64,000 bases of DNA from Phenylobacterium sp. LH3H17 (GCF_024298925.1 NZ_CP101283.1:310001-374000); one strand, 5' to 3'. Positions 17,272-26,421 are shown, numbered from the stretch's first letter. A program made the numbers and translations. Notes: generated by a model not told the origin, from the sequence alone.

Positions 17272-17910
17272 ATGCAAGTCCTTGTTTCCGGCAAGCATGT
17301 CGCCGTCGGGGAGGCCCTGCGCGAGCGGGTCACCGACGAAATCACCGGTTCTATCGGCAAATACTTCGATCGCGGCGGCGCCGCGGACGTGGTCGTCAGC
17401 CGAGAGGGCCATTCCTTCAGAGTCGACTGCGCGGTGAAGCTGGCCTCAGGCCAAGCCCTGCAAAGTCATGGCCTGGGCGGAGACGCCCACGGGGCCTTCG
17501 ACGCCGCCCTGGCCAAGATGGAGACTCGCATCCGGCGCTATAAGCGCCGGTTGAAGAGCCACTCCGCCGCGGCCTCCGCCCGCCAGGCGGAGACCGCCTC
17601 CTATTTCGTGATCCGAGCGCCCGAGGGCGACGAGGACATGGACTGGGACGAAGGCGAAACGCCGCAGTCCGCCCATACGCCGCCATCGGGAATGGTTATC
17701 GCGGAAACGGAAAGGCCCGTTCGCGAGATGACCGTTTCCAGCGCGGTCATGGAGTTGGACTTGACGGAGTCTCAGACAATCGTGTTTAGGAACGCCGCTC
17801 ACGGCGGCTTGTCCGTCGTGTACCGCCGGCCTGACGGGAATATCGGCTGGATCGACCCTGAACGCACGAAATCCGTGAATGGGAATGCGCTGAACGGAGC
17901 CGGGGTCTAG
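17272..17910 (+). CDS. hpf: Long-form ribosome hibernation promoting factor
   Basis: 212-residue long HPF. The N-terminal domain (1-105; MQVLVSGKHVAVGEALRERV and the basic KMETRIRRYKRRLKSH helix) binds the 30S decoding centre; the C-terminal domain (about 150-212; EMDLTESQTIVFRNAAHGGLSVVYRRPDGNIGWIDP type) dimerises ribosomes into 100S particles. The ATG at 17272 lies 15 bases after GGAGG. Upstream of ptsN, as in most proteobacteria. Its stop codon forms the loop of a perfect hairpin. Confidence 0.93.
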   Translation: MQVLVSGKHVAVGEALRERVTDEITGSIGKYFDRGGAADVVVSREGHSFRVDCAVKLASGQALQSHGLGGDAHGAFDAALAKMETRIRRYKRRLKSHSAAASARQAETASYFVIRAPEGDEDMDWDEGETPQSAHTPPSGMVIAETERPVREMTVSSAVMELDLTESQTIVFRNAAHGGLSVVYRRPDGNIGWIDPERTKSVNGNALNGAGV

Positions 17911-17943
17911 GACCCCGGACTTCCGGCGTTCCGATCCCGGGGT
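17900..17943 (+). promoter_or_regulatory. Three-arm hairpin system at the hpf stop codon
   Basis: CCGGGGTC (17900-17907) and GACCCCGG (17911-17918) form an 8-bp stem whose 3-base loop is the hpf stop codon TAG. A third arm CCGGGGT (17937-17943) can pair with the same middle arm, giving a mutually exclusive hairpin followed by a CATTTTGTTT stretch. This could couple hpf translation to read-through into ptsN. Confidence 0.45.
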
Positions 17944-17978
17944 GTGGTCGGGGCCATTTTGTTTGGGCGTCACACGTT

Positions 17979-18443
17979 ATGCAGATTGGCGATATCCTGG
18001 ACCGCGCCGCGATCGCGGCGCGAGCCTCCGCGCCGAACAAGCGCCAAGTCCTGGCTCTGGTGGCTGAGGTCGCGTCCCGCAACTTCGGCATCGACGCCGG
18101 GGTGATCCTCGACGCTCTGGCTGATCGCGAGCTCGCGGGCTCCACCGGAGTGGGCTACGGCGTCGCCGCGCCGCACGCGCGGCTGGAAGGCCTCACCCGC
18201 ATGCGCGGCGTGTTCATCCGCCTCGACACCCCGGTGGACTTTGATGCTGTGGACGACCAGCCGGTGGATCTGATCTTCGCGCTGTTCGCCCCGCCGAACG
18301 CCTCGACCGAGCACCTGCGGGCGCTCGCGCGGGTCTCGCGCCTGCTGCGCCAGGGCGACCTGCGCGATCATCTGCGCAAGGCGCGCACGCCCGACGCCAT
18401 CCATGCCTTGCTTGTGCAGGAGCGGCCGTCCGCGGCCGCGTGA
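17979..18443 (+). CDS. ptsN: Nitrogen-regulatory PTS EIIA component (EIIA-Ntr)
   Basis: 154-residue EIIA-Ntr, phosphorylated by the PtsP-NPr chain, linking nitrogen status to potassium transport and, in Caulobacter, to (p)ppGpp control. The phosphorylated histidine is His66 in GYGVAAPHARLEG. The fold is the EIIA mannitol/fructose type, with a central VDLIFALFAPP strand. No good ribosome site is visible before the ATG. It follows hpf in the usual rpoN-linked order. Confidence 0.95.
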   Translation: MQIGDILDRAAIAARASAPNKRQVLALVAEVASRNFGIDAGVILDALADRELAGSTGVGYGVAAPHARLEGLTRMRGVFIRLDTPVDFDAVDDQPVDLIFALFAPPNASTEHLRALARVSRLLRQGDLRDHLRKARTPDAIHALLVQERPSAAA

Positions 18444-18492
18444 ATGCGCTCAAGTCCCCGCCTCGCGGCGGGGATGAGCGGCGCCCAACGAC

Positions 18493-18750
18493 CTAGTGGA
18501 CCGAGACCGGCGCCAGTTCGTGGGCAAGGGCGGCGGCGACGGCGGATTCCTTGTCGGTCAGCACAGCCAGACGTTCGCCGTCAGCCCGGTGGACCGCGTA
18601 GAGGGTCTGGTTGGGATCGAGATCGAAGCCCTGGATCTGGGCCGCTGGGGTCGAGGCGATGATCTCGGCGGCCTTGATCGGCCGGACATAGACGAGATCG
18701 GGTCCGCCAAGAGCGGCAAAAGCTTCGGTCGTAAGATTCGGCGTCATCAT
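18493..18750 (-). CDS. DUF1150 family protein
   Basis: Small acidic protein of 85 residues matching the alphaproteobacterial DUF1150 family (LGGPDLVYVRPI ... LYAVHRADGERLAVL). Function unknown. The ATG at 18750 is chosen because GGAGG ends 5 bases upstream; the adjacent ATG at 18747 is equally possible. It lies 68 bases downstream of an hsp20 gene on the same strand, the usual arrangement, which suggests a shared heat-shock transcript. Confidence 0.87.
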   Translation of the reverse strand: MMTPNLTTEAFAALGGPDLVYVRPIKAAEIIASTPAAQIQGFDLDPNQTLYAVHRADGERLAVLTDKESAVAAALAHELAPVSVH

Positions 18751-18818
18751 GACCACCTCCGTAAAACTCAACGCATCCGACGACCGCAGGTTCAGCCGAT
18801 CGTCCTAGCTGGGCTGGA

Positions 18819-19232
18819 TTATCCGCCGGTGCGGATGGGAATCCTCTGAACCAGCCGTTCAGGTTCCGGTCGGGTTAGGTCGATATGAAGCAGGCCGTGC
18901 TCCAGCAGGGCGCCCTCCACCATCATGCCGTCGGCGAGGACGAAATTGCGGATGAAGCCCCGCGCCGCGATGCCGCGATGCAGATAGGCCTCCTCGCCCG
19001 CGCCTTCGCGCTTGCCGGCCACGATCAGCTGGCGGTCCTCCACCGTCACGTGGAGCTGGTCGGGCGTGAACCCGGCCACGGCCAAGGTGATGCGCAGGGC
19101 CCCGTCGCCGCGATCCTCCACGTTGTAGGGGGGATAGCTCTCGGCCGCGGCCTTGGCCGCACGCTCGATCAGGCTACGGGTGTGATCGAAGCCCAGCAGG
19201 AAAGGGCTGTCGAATACGATCGACCGATTCAT
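18819..19232 (-). CDS. Small heat-shock protein, Hsp20 / IbpA family
   Basis: 137-residue alpha-crystallin-domain chaperone that holds unfolding proteins for DnaK/ClpB. The N terminus SPFLLGFDH is typical of the alphaproteobacterial HspA class, the alpha-crystallin domain spans about 35-125 (YPPYNVEDRGDGALRITLAV; GIAARGFIRNFVLADG), and a C-terminal basic IPI motif (QRIPIR) is present for oligomer assembly. GAGGA precedes the ATG at 19232; an upstream start at 19277 lacks a site. Confidence 0.93.
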   Translation of the reverse strand: MNRSIVFDSPFLLGFDHTRSLIERAAKAAAESYPPYNVEDRGDGALRITLAVAGFTPDQLHVTVEDRQLIVAGKREGAGEEAYLHRGIAARGFIRNFVLADGMMVEGALLEHGLLHIDLTRPEPERLVQRIPIRTGG

Positions 19233-19327
19233 TCCAGAGTCCTCGCTCCAAGCGACTCCCCGGAACCTCGCCCGCAATCGGCGCGACGCCCCGGTTAGGC
19301 CCTATCTGGTGCGTCGGCCCACCGATT

Positions 19328-20518
19328 TCAACGGCTCGCGGTCGGTGTCTGCTCACGCTTGGCTCCCGCCAGCACCGCCGAGCCCGCCAGACCCGCAAGC
19401 CCCGAACCGGCCAGCACGCCTAGCTTCACCGCGTCCTGCAGTTCCGGCGCCTTGAACGCCAGCAGACCGATGAACAGGCTCATGGTGAAGCCGATCCCGC
19501 AAAGCAACGAGACGCCGTAGACCTGCCGCCAGGTGGCGTGAGCCGGCAGGTCGGCGAGGTTCAGCCGAACCACGATCCAGGACGCGGCGAAAACCCCGAT
19601 CTGCTTGCCGAGGAAGAGGCCGGCGGCGACGCCGAGCGGGACCGGCGCGGCGAGCGCCGAGAGGCTCATGCCCGCGAAGGAAACGCCGGCGTTGGCGAAA
19701 CCGAAGATCGGCACCACGAGGAAGGCCACCCACGGCGCGATCGCGTGCTCCAGCCGATGCAAGGCAGAGTCCCGGGCTTCCGGTGCGGCGGGCGTGGCGC
19801 GCATGGGTATGGTGAGGGCCAGCGCCACCCCGGCAAGCGTCGCATGCACCCCGGACTTGAGCACCAGCCACCAGAGCACCGCCCCCAGGGCCAGATAAGG
19901 CGTCAGTCGCGTCACCTTGAGCCGGTTCAAGGCGATCAGGCCGCCCAGCGTCAGGGCCGACAGGCCGAGGAACACGGGAGACAGGTCGTCGGTGTAGAAG
20001 AAGGCGATGATCAGCACCGCCCCCAGGTCATCCAGGATCGCCAGGGCCGCGAGAAAGACCTTGAGCGAAATCGGCACGCGCTTGCCGAGCAGCGACAGCA
20101 CGCCCAAGGCGAAGGCGATGTCTGTGGCCGCGGGGATCGCCCAGCCGCGAAGGGTTTCCGGCGATCCGGCGTTGATCCCCACGTAGATCAGGGCTGGGAC
20201 GATCATGCCTCCGACAGCGGCGAAGCCGGGGAGGGCGCGGCGCGACCAGGTGGAGAGCTCCCCGTCGAGCATCTCGCGTTTGATCTCCAGTCCCACCAGC
20301 AGGAAGAAGATCGCCATCAGGCCGTCGTTGATCCAGTGCAGCAGGTCCAGCCCGGCGAGCGGCATGTGCAGGGTCGAAAAGTAGGCCTCGGCCAAGGGCG
20401 AGTTGGCGACGACGAGGGCGGCGGCGGCTGTCGCCATCAGCACCAGCCCCCCCGCTGACTCGCTGCGCAGGAAGTCCCGGAGCATCGAGGCGGCGCGCGG
20501 TCGTATCGGAACGGTCAT
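19328..20518 (-). CDS. nhaA: Na+/H+ antiporter NhaA
   Basis: 396-residue, about 12-span inner-membrane antiporter for sodium and pH homeostasis. The ion-binding aspartates fall at Asp133 ([12 protein letters not shown]), Asp163 and Asp164 ([11 protein letters not shown]), the same numbers as in E. coli NhaA. The [13 protein letters not shown] stretch near 76-88 corresponds to the pH-sensor region. No regulator of the NhaR type is adjacent. Confidence 0.96.
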   Translation of the reverse strand: MTVPIRPRAASMLRDFLRSESAGGLVLMATAAAALVVANSPLAEAYFSTLHMPLAGLDLLHWINDGLMAIFFLLVGLEIKREMLDGELSTWSRRALPGFAAVGGMIVPALIYVGINAGSPETLRGWAIPAATDIAFALGVLSLLGKRVPISLKVFLAALAILDDLGAVLIIAFFYTDDLSPVFLGLSALTLGGLIALNRLKVTRLTPYLALGAVLWWLVLKSGVHATLAGVALALTIPMRATPAAPEARDSALHRLEHAIAPWVAFLVVPIFGFANAGVSFAGMSLSALAAPVPLGVAAGLFLGKQIGVFAASWIVVRLNLADLPAHATWRQVYGVSLLCGIGFTMSLFIGLLAFKAPELQDAVKLGVLAGSGLAGLAGSAVLAGAKREQTPTASR

Positions 20519-20657
20519 CCGGAGTGGCTACCGCGACGGTCCAGCTCAGCGCAAAGGAAAGCGGCGACGGTCATAGCGATGTGAACGCAGACCTGCCGTC
20601 GGACTTGTCATGGTGGTGGCTTGGATCGTGATCCGAAGCCCGCGCCGGAAAAGGCGA

Positions 20658-20683
20658 AGGCCCGCAGCTTTCACTGCGGGCCT
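20658..20683 (-). terminator. Intrinsic terminator of tRNA-Ala
   Basis: A perfect 10-bp stem AGGCCCGCAG / CTGCGGGCCT with a 6-base loop, 3 bases after the tRNA 3' end on the minus strand. On that strand it is followed by a T-rich stretch (TTCGCCTTTTCC). Confidence 0.75.
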
Positions 20684-20686
20684 CCA

Positions 20687-20762
20687 TGGTGGAGCTAAGC
20701 GGAGTCGAACCGCTGACCTCTTGAATGCCATTCAAGCGCTCTACCAGCTGAGCTATAGCCCC
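20687..20762 (-). tRNA. tRNA-Ala (anticodon GGC)
   Basis: 76-base tRNA on the minus strand: acceptor stem GGGGCTA paired with TAGCTCC (one G-T pair), D-arm GCTCAGCTGGTAGAGC, anticodon stem TTGA/TCAA with loop ATGGCAT giving anticodon GGC (reads GCC), T-loop TTCGACT and an encoded CCA. Confidence 0.97.
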
Positions 20763-20823
20763 GAGGTCTCGGGTCTCTGGCGGGGTCCCCGCCGAAGAGG
20801 CGCGGAACCTAGTCTGAGAGTTT

Positions 20824-20874
20824 GGCGCGATCAACCCGCCCGGAAGGCTTTTTTTCCGGGCGGGTTGTCGCGCC
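20824..20874 (-). terminator. Very strong hairpin terminator after the TIGR02300 gene
   Basis: Stem of 21 base pairs (GGCGCGA, a one-base bulge, then CAACCCGCCCGGAA, with the matching right arm) around an 8-base loop, 8 bases past the stop of the TIGR02300 gene. The T-run lies in the loop on the plus strand and no U-tract follows on the minus strand, so the structure alone supports the call. Confidence 0.65.
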
Positions 20875-20881
20875 TGAAATC

Positions 20882-21349
20882 CTAGCGGTCGTCGTCGCCC
20901 TCGCCGGGCAGACCTTCGATTTCGGTGTCGTCGAAATCGTCCTCGTCCTCGTCTTCCAGGAACGGCACGTCGGCGTCGTCCTCGTCCTCGAGGTCGTCGT
21001 CCTCGGTGAACTCCGAGAGCTGGTCTTCCGGCGCGGCGTCAGGCGCCTCGTCGTCGTCGTCGGAGATCAGGGGAACGTCGGCCACCGCCTCGTCGAGTTC
21101 GGGGGTGACGACTTCGTCCTCCTCTTCCTCGTCTTCAGCCTCGGCCTTGGCGCGGACTTGATCTTCGGCCTCCTCGGCGTCGTGATCGACCGGCGCGGCG
21201 CGGGCGCGGACACGGCGATTACGGACGGCTTCGTCAGGGTCGAATTCGTGGTCGCACTTGGGGCAGTGAGCCGGGCGACGGGTCAGGTCGTAGAATTTCG
21301 CTTGGCAGTTGGGGCAAAGCTGTTTTGCACCCAGTTCGGGATTGGCCAA
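20882..21349 (-). CDS. TIGR02300 family zinc-ribbon protein with acidic tail
   Basis: 155-residue protein starting [15 protein letters not shown]. Two CxxC pairs (CPNC and CPKC, about 20 residues apart) form a zinc ribbon in the first 40 residues. The rest (about 55-155) is extremely acidic and low-complexity, with runs of Asp and Glu such as SDDDDE and [10 protein letters not shown]. Matches the uncharacterised alphaproteobacterial family TIGR02300. TTG start at 21349 with GAGG about 8 bases upstream. It diverges from aroA. A nucleic-acid or protein-binding role is conceivable but unproven. Confidence 0.88.
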   Translation of the reverse strand: MANPELGAKQLCPNCQAKFYDLTRRPAHCPKCDHEFDPDEAVRNRRVRARAAPVDHDAEEAEDQVRAKAEAEDEEEEDEVVTPELDEAVADVPLISDDDDEAPDAAPEDQLSEFTEDDDLEDEDDADVPFLEDEDEDDFDDTEIEGLPGEGDDDR

Positions 21350-21468
21350 GGGCGGGCCTCTGGACAGGGGTTCAAATGAAGCCGGCTCCCTTGCCACGCG
21401 CGGACGGCGCTGTCAAAAGCAAACCCCTTTTCCGAAACCCGCAAGACTCCGAGGAGCTTGGCATTCCT

Positions 21469-22797
21469 ATGACGTCGGCAGGACTGACCGCGCATCGCGG
21501 CGGCCCGCTGCGGGGCCGCGTGCGCGCCCCAGGCGACAAGTCGATCTCCCACCGGGCGCTCATCCTGGGCGCCCTGGCGCAAGGCGTCACCGAGATCGAG
21601 GGGCTTCTGGAAGGCGACGACGTTCTGCGCACCGCCCAGGCGATGCGGGCGTTCGGCGCCAGCGTCGAACGGCTGGGCGACGGACGCTGGCGGGTCGAGG
21701 GGCAGGGCGGCTTCTCCGAACCGTCGGACATCATCGACTGCGGCAACGCCGGCACCGGGGTGCGGCTGATCATGGGCGCCGCCGCCGGTTTCGATCTGGC
21801 GGTGACCTTCACCGGCGACGCCTCCCTCCGCGGCCGGCCGATGAACCGGGTGATGAAGCCCCTGATCGAGATGGGCGCGCGGTTCTCGGGCCGCTCCGGC
21901 GGCCGGCTGCCGCTCACCCTGCAGGGCGGGCGCCTGAAGGCGATCACCTACCGACTGCCCGAGCCCTCGGCCCAGGTGAAATCGGCGGTGCTGCTGGCCG
22001 GCCTGCACGCCGACGGCGGGGCCAGGGTGATCGAGCCCGAGCCGACCCGCGACCACACCGAGCGCATGCTGCGAGCCTTCGGGGTCGTAGTCGATGTCGA
22101 GGACCGGGACGGCGAGCGTCATATCGGCCTGGCCGGCGGCCAGGTGCTGACGGGGACGAAGATCCGGGTTCCGGGCGACCCGTCCTCGGCCGCCTTTCCC
22201 CTGGTGGCGGCCCTGATCACCCCGGGCTCGGAGGTGACGGTGGAGGGCGTGCTGCTGAACGAGCTGCGCACCGGCCTCTTCACCACCCTGATCGATATGG
22301 GCGCCGACCTGACCATCGCGAACCGCCGCGACGAGGGCGGCGAGCCGGTGGGCGACGTCACCGCCCGCCACTCGGCCCTGCGCGGTGTCGAGGTGCCGCC
22401 CGAACGGGCGCCCTCGATGATCGACGAGTATCCGATCCTGGCCGTGGCCGCGGCCTATGCCGACGGTCCGACCCACATGCGCGGCATCGGCGAGATGCGG
22501 GTCAAGGAGAGCGACCGCATCGCCCTCATGGCCGCGGGCCTGGCCGCCTGCGGCATCGGGGTCGAGGAAGAGCCGGAGGGGCTGATCGTGGTCGGCTCGG
22601 CGCGCGGCAACCATCCGGCCGCCGGCGGGGCCCACGTGGTCACGCATGGCGACCACCGGATCGCGATGAGCCACCTGGTCATGGGCTTCGCCGCCGAGGG
22701 TGCGGTCAGCGTCGACGAGCCGGGCATGATCGCCACCAGCTTCCCCGGCTTCGTCGAGATGATGCGCGGCCTGGGCGGAACCCTGGAGGAGGCGTGA
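21469..22797 (+). CDS. aroA: 3-phosphoshikimate 1-carboxyvinyltransferase (EPSP synthase, class II-like)
   Basis: Shikimate-pathway step that joins PEP to shikimate-3-phosphate. [10 protein letters not shown] (Lys24, Ser25, Arg29) opens the active site; [36 protein letters not shown] and [17 protein letters not shown] resemble the Agrobacterium CP4 (class II) enzyme more than E. coli AroA. The residue matching CP4 Ala100, which gives glyphosate tolerance, is glycine here (Gly95 in NAGTGVR). The ATG at 21469 has GAGGAG 12 bases upstream; a start at 21376 is possible. 442 residues. Overlaps cmk by 4 bases. Confidence 0.96.
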   Translation: MTSAGLTAHRGGPLRGRVRAPGDKSISHRALILGALAQGVTEIEGLLEGDDVLRTAQAMRAFGASVERLGDGRWRVEGQGGFSEPSDIIDCGNAGTGVRLIMGAAAGFDLAVTFTGDASLRGRPMNRVMKPLIEMGARFSGRSGGRLPLTLQGGRLKAITYRLPEPSAQVKSAVLLAGLHADGGARVIEPEPTRDHTERMLRAFGVVVDVEDRDGERHIGLAGGQVLTGTKIRVPGDPSSAAFPLVAALITPGSEVTVEGVLLNELRTGLFTTLIDMGADLTIANRRDEGGEPVGDVTARHSALRGVEVPPERAPSMIDEYPILAVAAAYADGPTHMRGIGEMRVKESDRIALMAAGLAACGIGVEEEPEGLIVVGSARGNHPAAGGAHVVTHGDHRIAMSHLVMGFAAEGAVSVDEPGMIATSFPGFVEMMRGLGGTLEEA

Positions 22798-23444
22798 GCG
22801 AGCCCTTCGTCATCGCCGTCGACGGGCCGGCCGCCTCAGGGAAGGGCACGATCGCGCACCGCCTGGGCGAGGCCTACGACATGCCGGTTCTGGATTCCGG
22901 CCTGCTCTACCGGGCGGTGGGCGTGCTCGCGGCGCGAAAGGGCATCGACTTCGACGCGGTCGCCGAGGTGACCGCCGTGGCCCGGGCCCTGACCGCCGAT
23001 GTGCTGGGCGACCCCGCGTTCCGCACCCGCGAGGCGGGCGAGGCCGCCAGCCGCGTGGCGATCCACACCCCGGTGCGCCTGGCCTTGCGCGAGATGCAGC
23101 AGGCCTTCGCCCGTCGGCCGGGCGGGGCGGTGATCGACGGGCGCGACATCGGCACCGTCATCGCGCCCGAGGCGCCGGCCAAGCTCTATGTCACCGCCGC
23201 GCCCGAGGTCCGGGCCGGGCGCCGCTGGAAGCAGCTGAAGGTCCAGGGCGAGGCGGTCACCTTCGAGGAAATCCTCGACGACATCCGCAAGCGCGACGCC
23301 CGCGACGGCGGCCGCGCCGACTCGCCGATGCGGCCCGCGGACGACGCCGTCTTGCTGGACACCAGCGAAATGACTATAGAGCAGGCCACCGATGCGGCCC
23401 GCCGTATCGTCGAGGCGGCGCGAGCCCGCTGGGAGCGATCCTAG
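22794..23444 (+). CDS. cmk: Cytidylate kinase
   Basis: Phosphorylates CMP and dCMP. P-loop GPAASGKGT (11-19), the CMP-binding [10 protein letters not shown], and DGRDIGTVI / [17 protein letters not shown] lid and binding segments are all present. 216 residues, normal size. The GTG start overlaps the aroA stop (GTGA) with GGAGGA just upstream. The aroA-cmk-rpsA order is conserved across proteobacteria. Confidence 0.96.
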   Translation: MSEPFVIAVDGPAASGKGTIAHRLGEAYDMPVLDSGLLYRAVGVLAARKGIDFDAVAEVTAVARALTADVLGDPAFRTREAGEAASRVAIHTPVRLALREMQQAFARRPGGAVIDGRDIGTVIAPEAPAKLYVTAAPEVRAGRRWKQLKVQGEAVTFEEILDDIRKRDARDGGRADSPMRPADDAVLLDTSEMTIEQATDAARRIVEAARARWERS

Positions 23445-23603
23445 TCCGGCAATCCAACCGCGCCTTTCCCTCGCACGGCCGCGGGCAAATCACCGGCGTG
23501 AGTCATCACGCTATCGGTCGCAACCCTTAACCCGACACGGGGACTCCGTTCCGAACGCTTCGGCGTCGCGGACCCAATGTCATTTGAAGAACGAAAGACC
23601 AAA

Positions 23604-25319
23604 ATGGCTGACGATATGAGCCTCAACCCCACCCGCGACGACTTTTCCGCCCTGCTCGACGAGTCGATGGGCGGCCGTGACTTCATGGAAGGCACGGTGG
23701 TCAAGGGGATCGTCGTGGGGATCGAGAAGGACTTCGCGATCATCGACGTCGGTCTGAAGACCGAAGGCCGGGTGTCGGTGAAGGAATTCGGCGTCGACGA
23801 GGACGGCAAGTCGCCGATCAGCATCGGCGCGACCGTCGAGGTCTTCCTCGAGCGCGTCGAGAACGCCATGGGCGAAGCGGTCATCAGCCGCGACAAGGCC
23901 CGCCGCGAGGAGGCCTGGACGCGCCTCGAAGGCGTCTACGAGAAGAACGAGCCGGTGATGGGCGCCATCGTCGGCCGCGTGAAGGGCGGCTTCACCGTCG
24001 ACCTGGGCGGCGCCTCGGCCTTCCTGCCGGGCAGCCAAGTCGACATCCGCCCCGTGCGCGACGTCGGCCCGCTGATGGGCAAGGAACAGCCCTTCGCCAT
24101 CCTCAAGATGGACAGGCCTCGTGGAAACATCGTCGTTTCCCGCCGCGCGATCCTGGAAGAAGCCCGCGCCGAACAGCGCACCGAGCTGGTCTCCCAGCTG
24201 CAAGAGGGCGAAATCCGCGAAGGCGTGGTCAAGAACATCACCGACTACGGCGCGTTCGTGGACCTGGGCGGCATCGACGGCCTGCTGCACGTCACCGACA
24301 TGAGCTGGAAGCGCGTCAACCACCCGAGCCAGGTGCTCGCGGTCGGCGACACGGTGAAGGTCCAGATCGTCAAGATCAACCCGGACACCCAGCGCATCAG
24401 CCTCGGCATGAAGCAGCTGCAGTCCGACCCGTGGGACGGCGTGGAAGCCAAGTATCCGGTGGGCGCGAAGTTCACCGGCCGGATCACCAACATCACCGAC
24501 TACGGCGCCTTCGTGGAGCTGGAAGCCGGGGTCGAGGGCCTGGTCCACGTCTCGGAAATGTCCTGGACCAAGAAGAACGTCCACCCCGGCAAGATCGTCT
24601 CCACCAGCCAGGAAGTCGACGTGGTCGTTCTGGACGTCGATCCGTCCAAGCGCCGCGTGTCCCTGGGCCTCAAGCAGGCTATGGACAACCCGTGGGACGC
24701 CTTCGTCGCCGCCCATCCGGTCGGATCGACGGTCGAGGGCGAGGTCAAGAACGCCACCGAATTCGGTCTGTTCATCGGCCTCGAGAACGACATCGACGGC
24801 ATGGTGCACCTGAGCGATCTCGACTGGACCGTGTCGGGTGAAGAGGCCATCGCCAAGTACAACAAGGGCGATGTGGTCAAGGCGCGCGTCCTTGACGTCG
24901 ACGTCGAGAAGGAACGCATCTCGCTGGGCATCAAGCAGCTGGCCGGCGACCCGATGCAGGGCGACACCTACCGCACCAAGCAGACCGTCACCGTCACCGT
25001 CACCGAGATCACGACCGGTGGCATCGAGGTGAAGTTCGGCGACGAAGAAGCCCCGATGACGGCCTTCATTCGTAAGTCGGACCTCAGCCGCGACCGTGCC
25101 GACCAGCGCCCCGAGCGCTTCGCCGTGGGCGACCGCGTCGACGCGCAGATCTCCAGCATCGACAAGGCCGCGCGCCGCGTGGCTCTGTCGATCAAGGCTC
25201 TGGAGATGGTCGAGGAGAAGGAAGCCATCGAGAAGTTCGGGTCCTCGGACTCCGGCGCCTCGCTGGGCGACATCCTGGGCGCGGCCCTTCGCGAGAAGGC
25301 CGGCACCACCAAAGAGTAG
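23604..25319 (+). CDS. rpsA: 30S ribosomal protein S1
   Basis: 571-residue S1 that binds mRNA and helps initiation on weak ribosome sites. Six S1 (OB-fold) repeats can be traced beginning near residues 28, 115, 200, 285, 372 and 459; repeats 3 and 4 are the most canonical (NITDYGAFVDLGGIDGLLHVTDMSW and its near-copy). The C terminus ends in a short acidic/Ser tail. ATG 23604 chosen; an in-frame ATG at 23577 would add nine residues and has no ribosome site. A strong terminator follows. Confidence 0.96.
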   Translation: MADDMSLNPTRDDFSALLDESMGGRDFMEGTVVKGIVVGIEKDFAIIDVGLKTEGRVSVKEFGVDEDGKSPISIGATVEVFLERVENAMGEAVISRDKARREEAWTRLEGVYEKNEPVMGAIVGRVKGGFTVDLGGASAFLPGSQVDIRPVRDVGPLMGKEQPFAILKMDRPRGNIVVSRRAILEEARAEQRTELVSQLQEGEIREGVVKNITDYGAFVDLGGIDGLLHVTDMSWKRVNHPSQVLAVGDTVKVQIVKINPDTQRISLGMKQLQSDPWDGVEAKYPVGAKFTGRITNITDYGAFVELEAGVEGLVHVSEMSWTKKNVHPGKIVSTSQEVDVVVLDVDPSKRRVSLGLKQAMDNPWDAFVAAHPVGSTVEGEVKNATEFGLFIGLENDIDGMVHLSDLDWTVSGEEAIAKYNKGDVVKARVLDVDVEKERISLGIKQLAGDPMQGDTYRTKQTVTVTVTEITTGGIEVKFGDEEAPMTAFIRKSDLSRDRADQRPERFAVGDRVDAQISSIDKAARRVALSIKALEMVEEKEAIEKFGSSDSGASLGDILGAALREKAGTTKE

Positions 25320-25348
25320 GCCACGCGTCCCTCCGGGGATCGAAGCTG

Positions 25349-25390
25349 GGCGGCGGATCGGGAAACCGGTCCGCCGCCTTCTCTTTTTTC
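25349..25390 (+). terminator. Intrinsic terminator of rpsA
   Basis: Thirteen-pair stem beginning GGCGGCGGA and closing TCCGCCGCC, capped by a GAAA tetraloop, followed by TTCTCTTTTTT. A textbook rho-independent terminator 29 bases after the rpsA stop. Confidence 0.92.
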
Positions 25391-25655
25391 GGGGTCGGGC
25401 GCCCCGTACTGCAATTCTGAGTAGAATTTGCCCAGCAGCGTACGTCCGGTGGGGTTTTTCCGAAAACCGGTCGTGGAGGAGTGGCGATCATCGGCTAAAC
25501 CCGGATTGCGCCTTGAACATCCAACGGGACTCGACCATGGTCCCGCTCGCTCCCGAGCATTACCGTGGTTTTTGAGTTCGACCGCTAAGGCGATGCTCTT
25601 GTTGAACTTTCGAAAGGCCGTGGCTCCCACGCGGCTCGGGGATTCGGAAATAGGC
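25391..25655 (+). promoter_or_regulatory. rpsA-ihfB spacer with inverted repeat
   Basis: This spacer holds no supported gene. It contains a perfect inverted repeat AATTCT-GAGT-AGAATT at 25413-25428, extendable as GCAATTCT / GAATTTGC, an AT-rich island in GC-rich DNA and a possible operator. The ihfB promoter should lie here but no clear -35/-10 pair was found. Confidence 0.35.
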
Positions 25656-25940
25656 ATGATCAAGTCGGAACTGATCGCCAGGCTCGCCGAAGAGAATCCG
25701 CACCTGACGCAGCGCGATATCGAGCGCGTGGTCGGGGTGATCCTCGAACGCATGATCAAGGCGCTGGAAACGGACGGCCGGGTCGAACTGCGCGGCTTCG
25801 GCGCCCTGTCGGTCCGCTCGCGCGAAGCCCGCGCCGGCCGCAATCCGCGCACCGGCGAGGCCGTCGAGGTGCGCGCCAAGCACGTCCCCTTCTTCAAGAG
25901 CGGCAAGGAGCTGCGAGAGCGGCTCAACGCCGACGAGTAG
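25656..25940 (+). CDS. ihfB: Integration host factor subunit beta
   Basis: 94-residue HU/IHF-fold DNA-bending protein. The beta-arm signature is [18 protein letters not shown] (about 48-65), including the Arg-Asn-Pro that intercalates into DNA, and the start [21 protein letters not shown] is typical of IhfB rather than IhfA. IHF supports sigma-54 promoters, relevant with rpoN nearby, and in Caulobacter contributes to cell-cycle transcription. A longer upstream reading frame is ignored. Confidence 0.95.
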   Translation: MIKSELIARLAEENPHLTQRDIERVVGVILERMIKALETDGRVELRGFGALSVRSREARAGRNPRTGEAVEVRAKHVPFFKSGKELRERLNADE

Positions 25941-26010
25941 GCCACGCAAGGTTGACCTGCGGCGTCCGATAGGCCGATCCTCCGACTTCAGGGTTCAGGA
26001 GGGTCCGACC

Positions 26011-26421
26011 ATGAGCACGTTCTCGGAGTTCCGCGAGTTCATCGCGCGGGGCAATGTCGTCGACCTGGCGGTGGGCGTCATCATAGGCGCCAGCTTCGGC
26101 AAGATCGTCGCCAGCCTAGTGGACCAGGTGATCATGCCCCCCATCGGCCTGGCCCTGGGTGGGTTCGACTTCGCCAAGCTGCAGTGGGTACTCAAGCCGG
26201 ACGATCCCGCCACCGTCGCCAGCGAGCTGGTGTCGATCCAGTATGGCGCGTTCCTCAACACGCTCGTCCAGTTCGTGATCGTGGCCTGGGTCATCTTCCT
26301 GCTGGTCAAGGCGGTGAACGCCATGCGGCGGGAGCAGGCGGCCGCGCCCGAGGCGGACGCGGCGCCCACCCCCAGCGAGGCCCTGCTGACCGAGATCCGC
26401 GACCTGCTGAAGTCGCGCTAG
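26011..26421 (+). CDS. mscL: Large-conductance mechanosensitive channel
   Basis: 136-residue MscL that opens under membrane tension on hypo-osmotic shock. The N-terminal helix FSEFREFIARGNVVDLAVGVIIG leads into TM1 (about 16-45, with the GxxxG-like pore line), then the periplasmic loop, TM2 (about 78-100) and a charged cytoplasmic helix. AGGAGGG precedes the ATG by 6 bases. Confidence 0.96.
   Translation: MSTFSEFREFIARGNVVDLAVGVIIGASFGKIVASLVDQVIMPPIGLALGGFDFAKLQWVLKPDDPATVASELVSIQYGAFLNTLVQFVIVAWVIFLLVKAVNAMRREQAAAPEADAAPTPSEALLTEIRDLLKSR

Noticed and set aside
19538..20458. 306-codon plus-strand frame across nhaA
   Set aside because: Antisense shadow of nhaA; composition is Arg/Gly/Gln-rich with no recognisable motif.
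20925..21161. Serine-rich plus-strand frame opposite TIGR02300
   Set aside because: It is simply the antisense of the Asp/Glu codon runs in the acidic tail.
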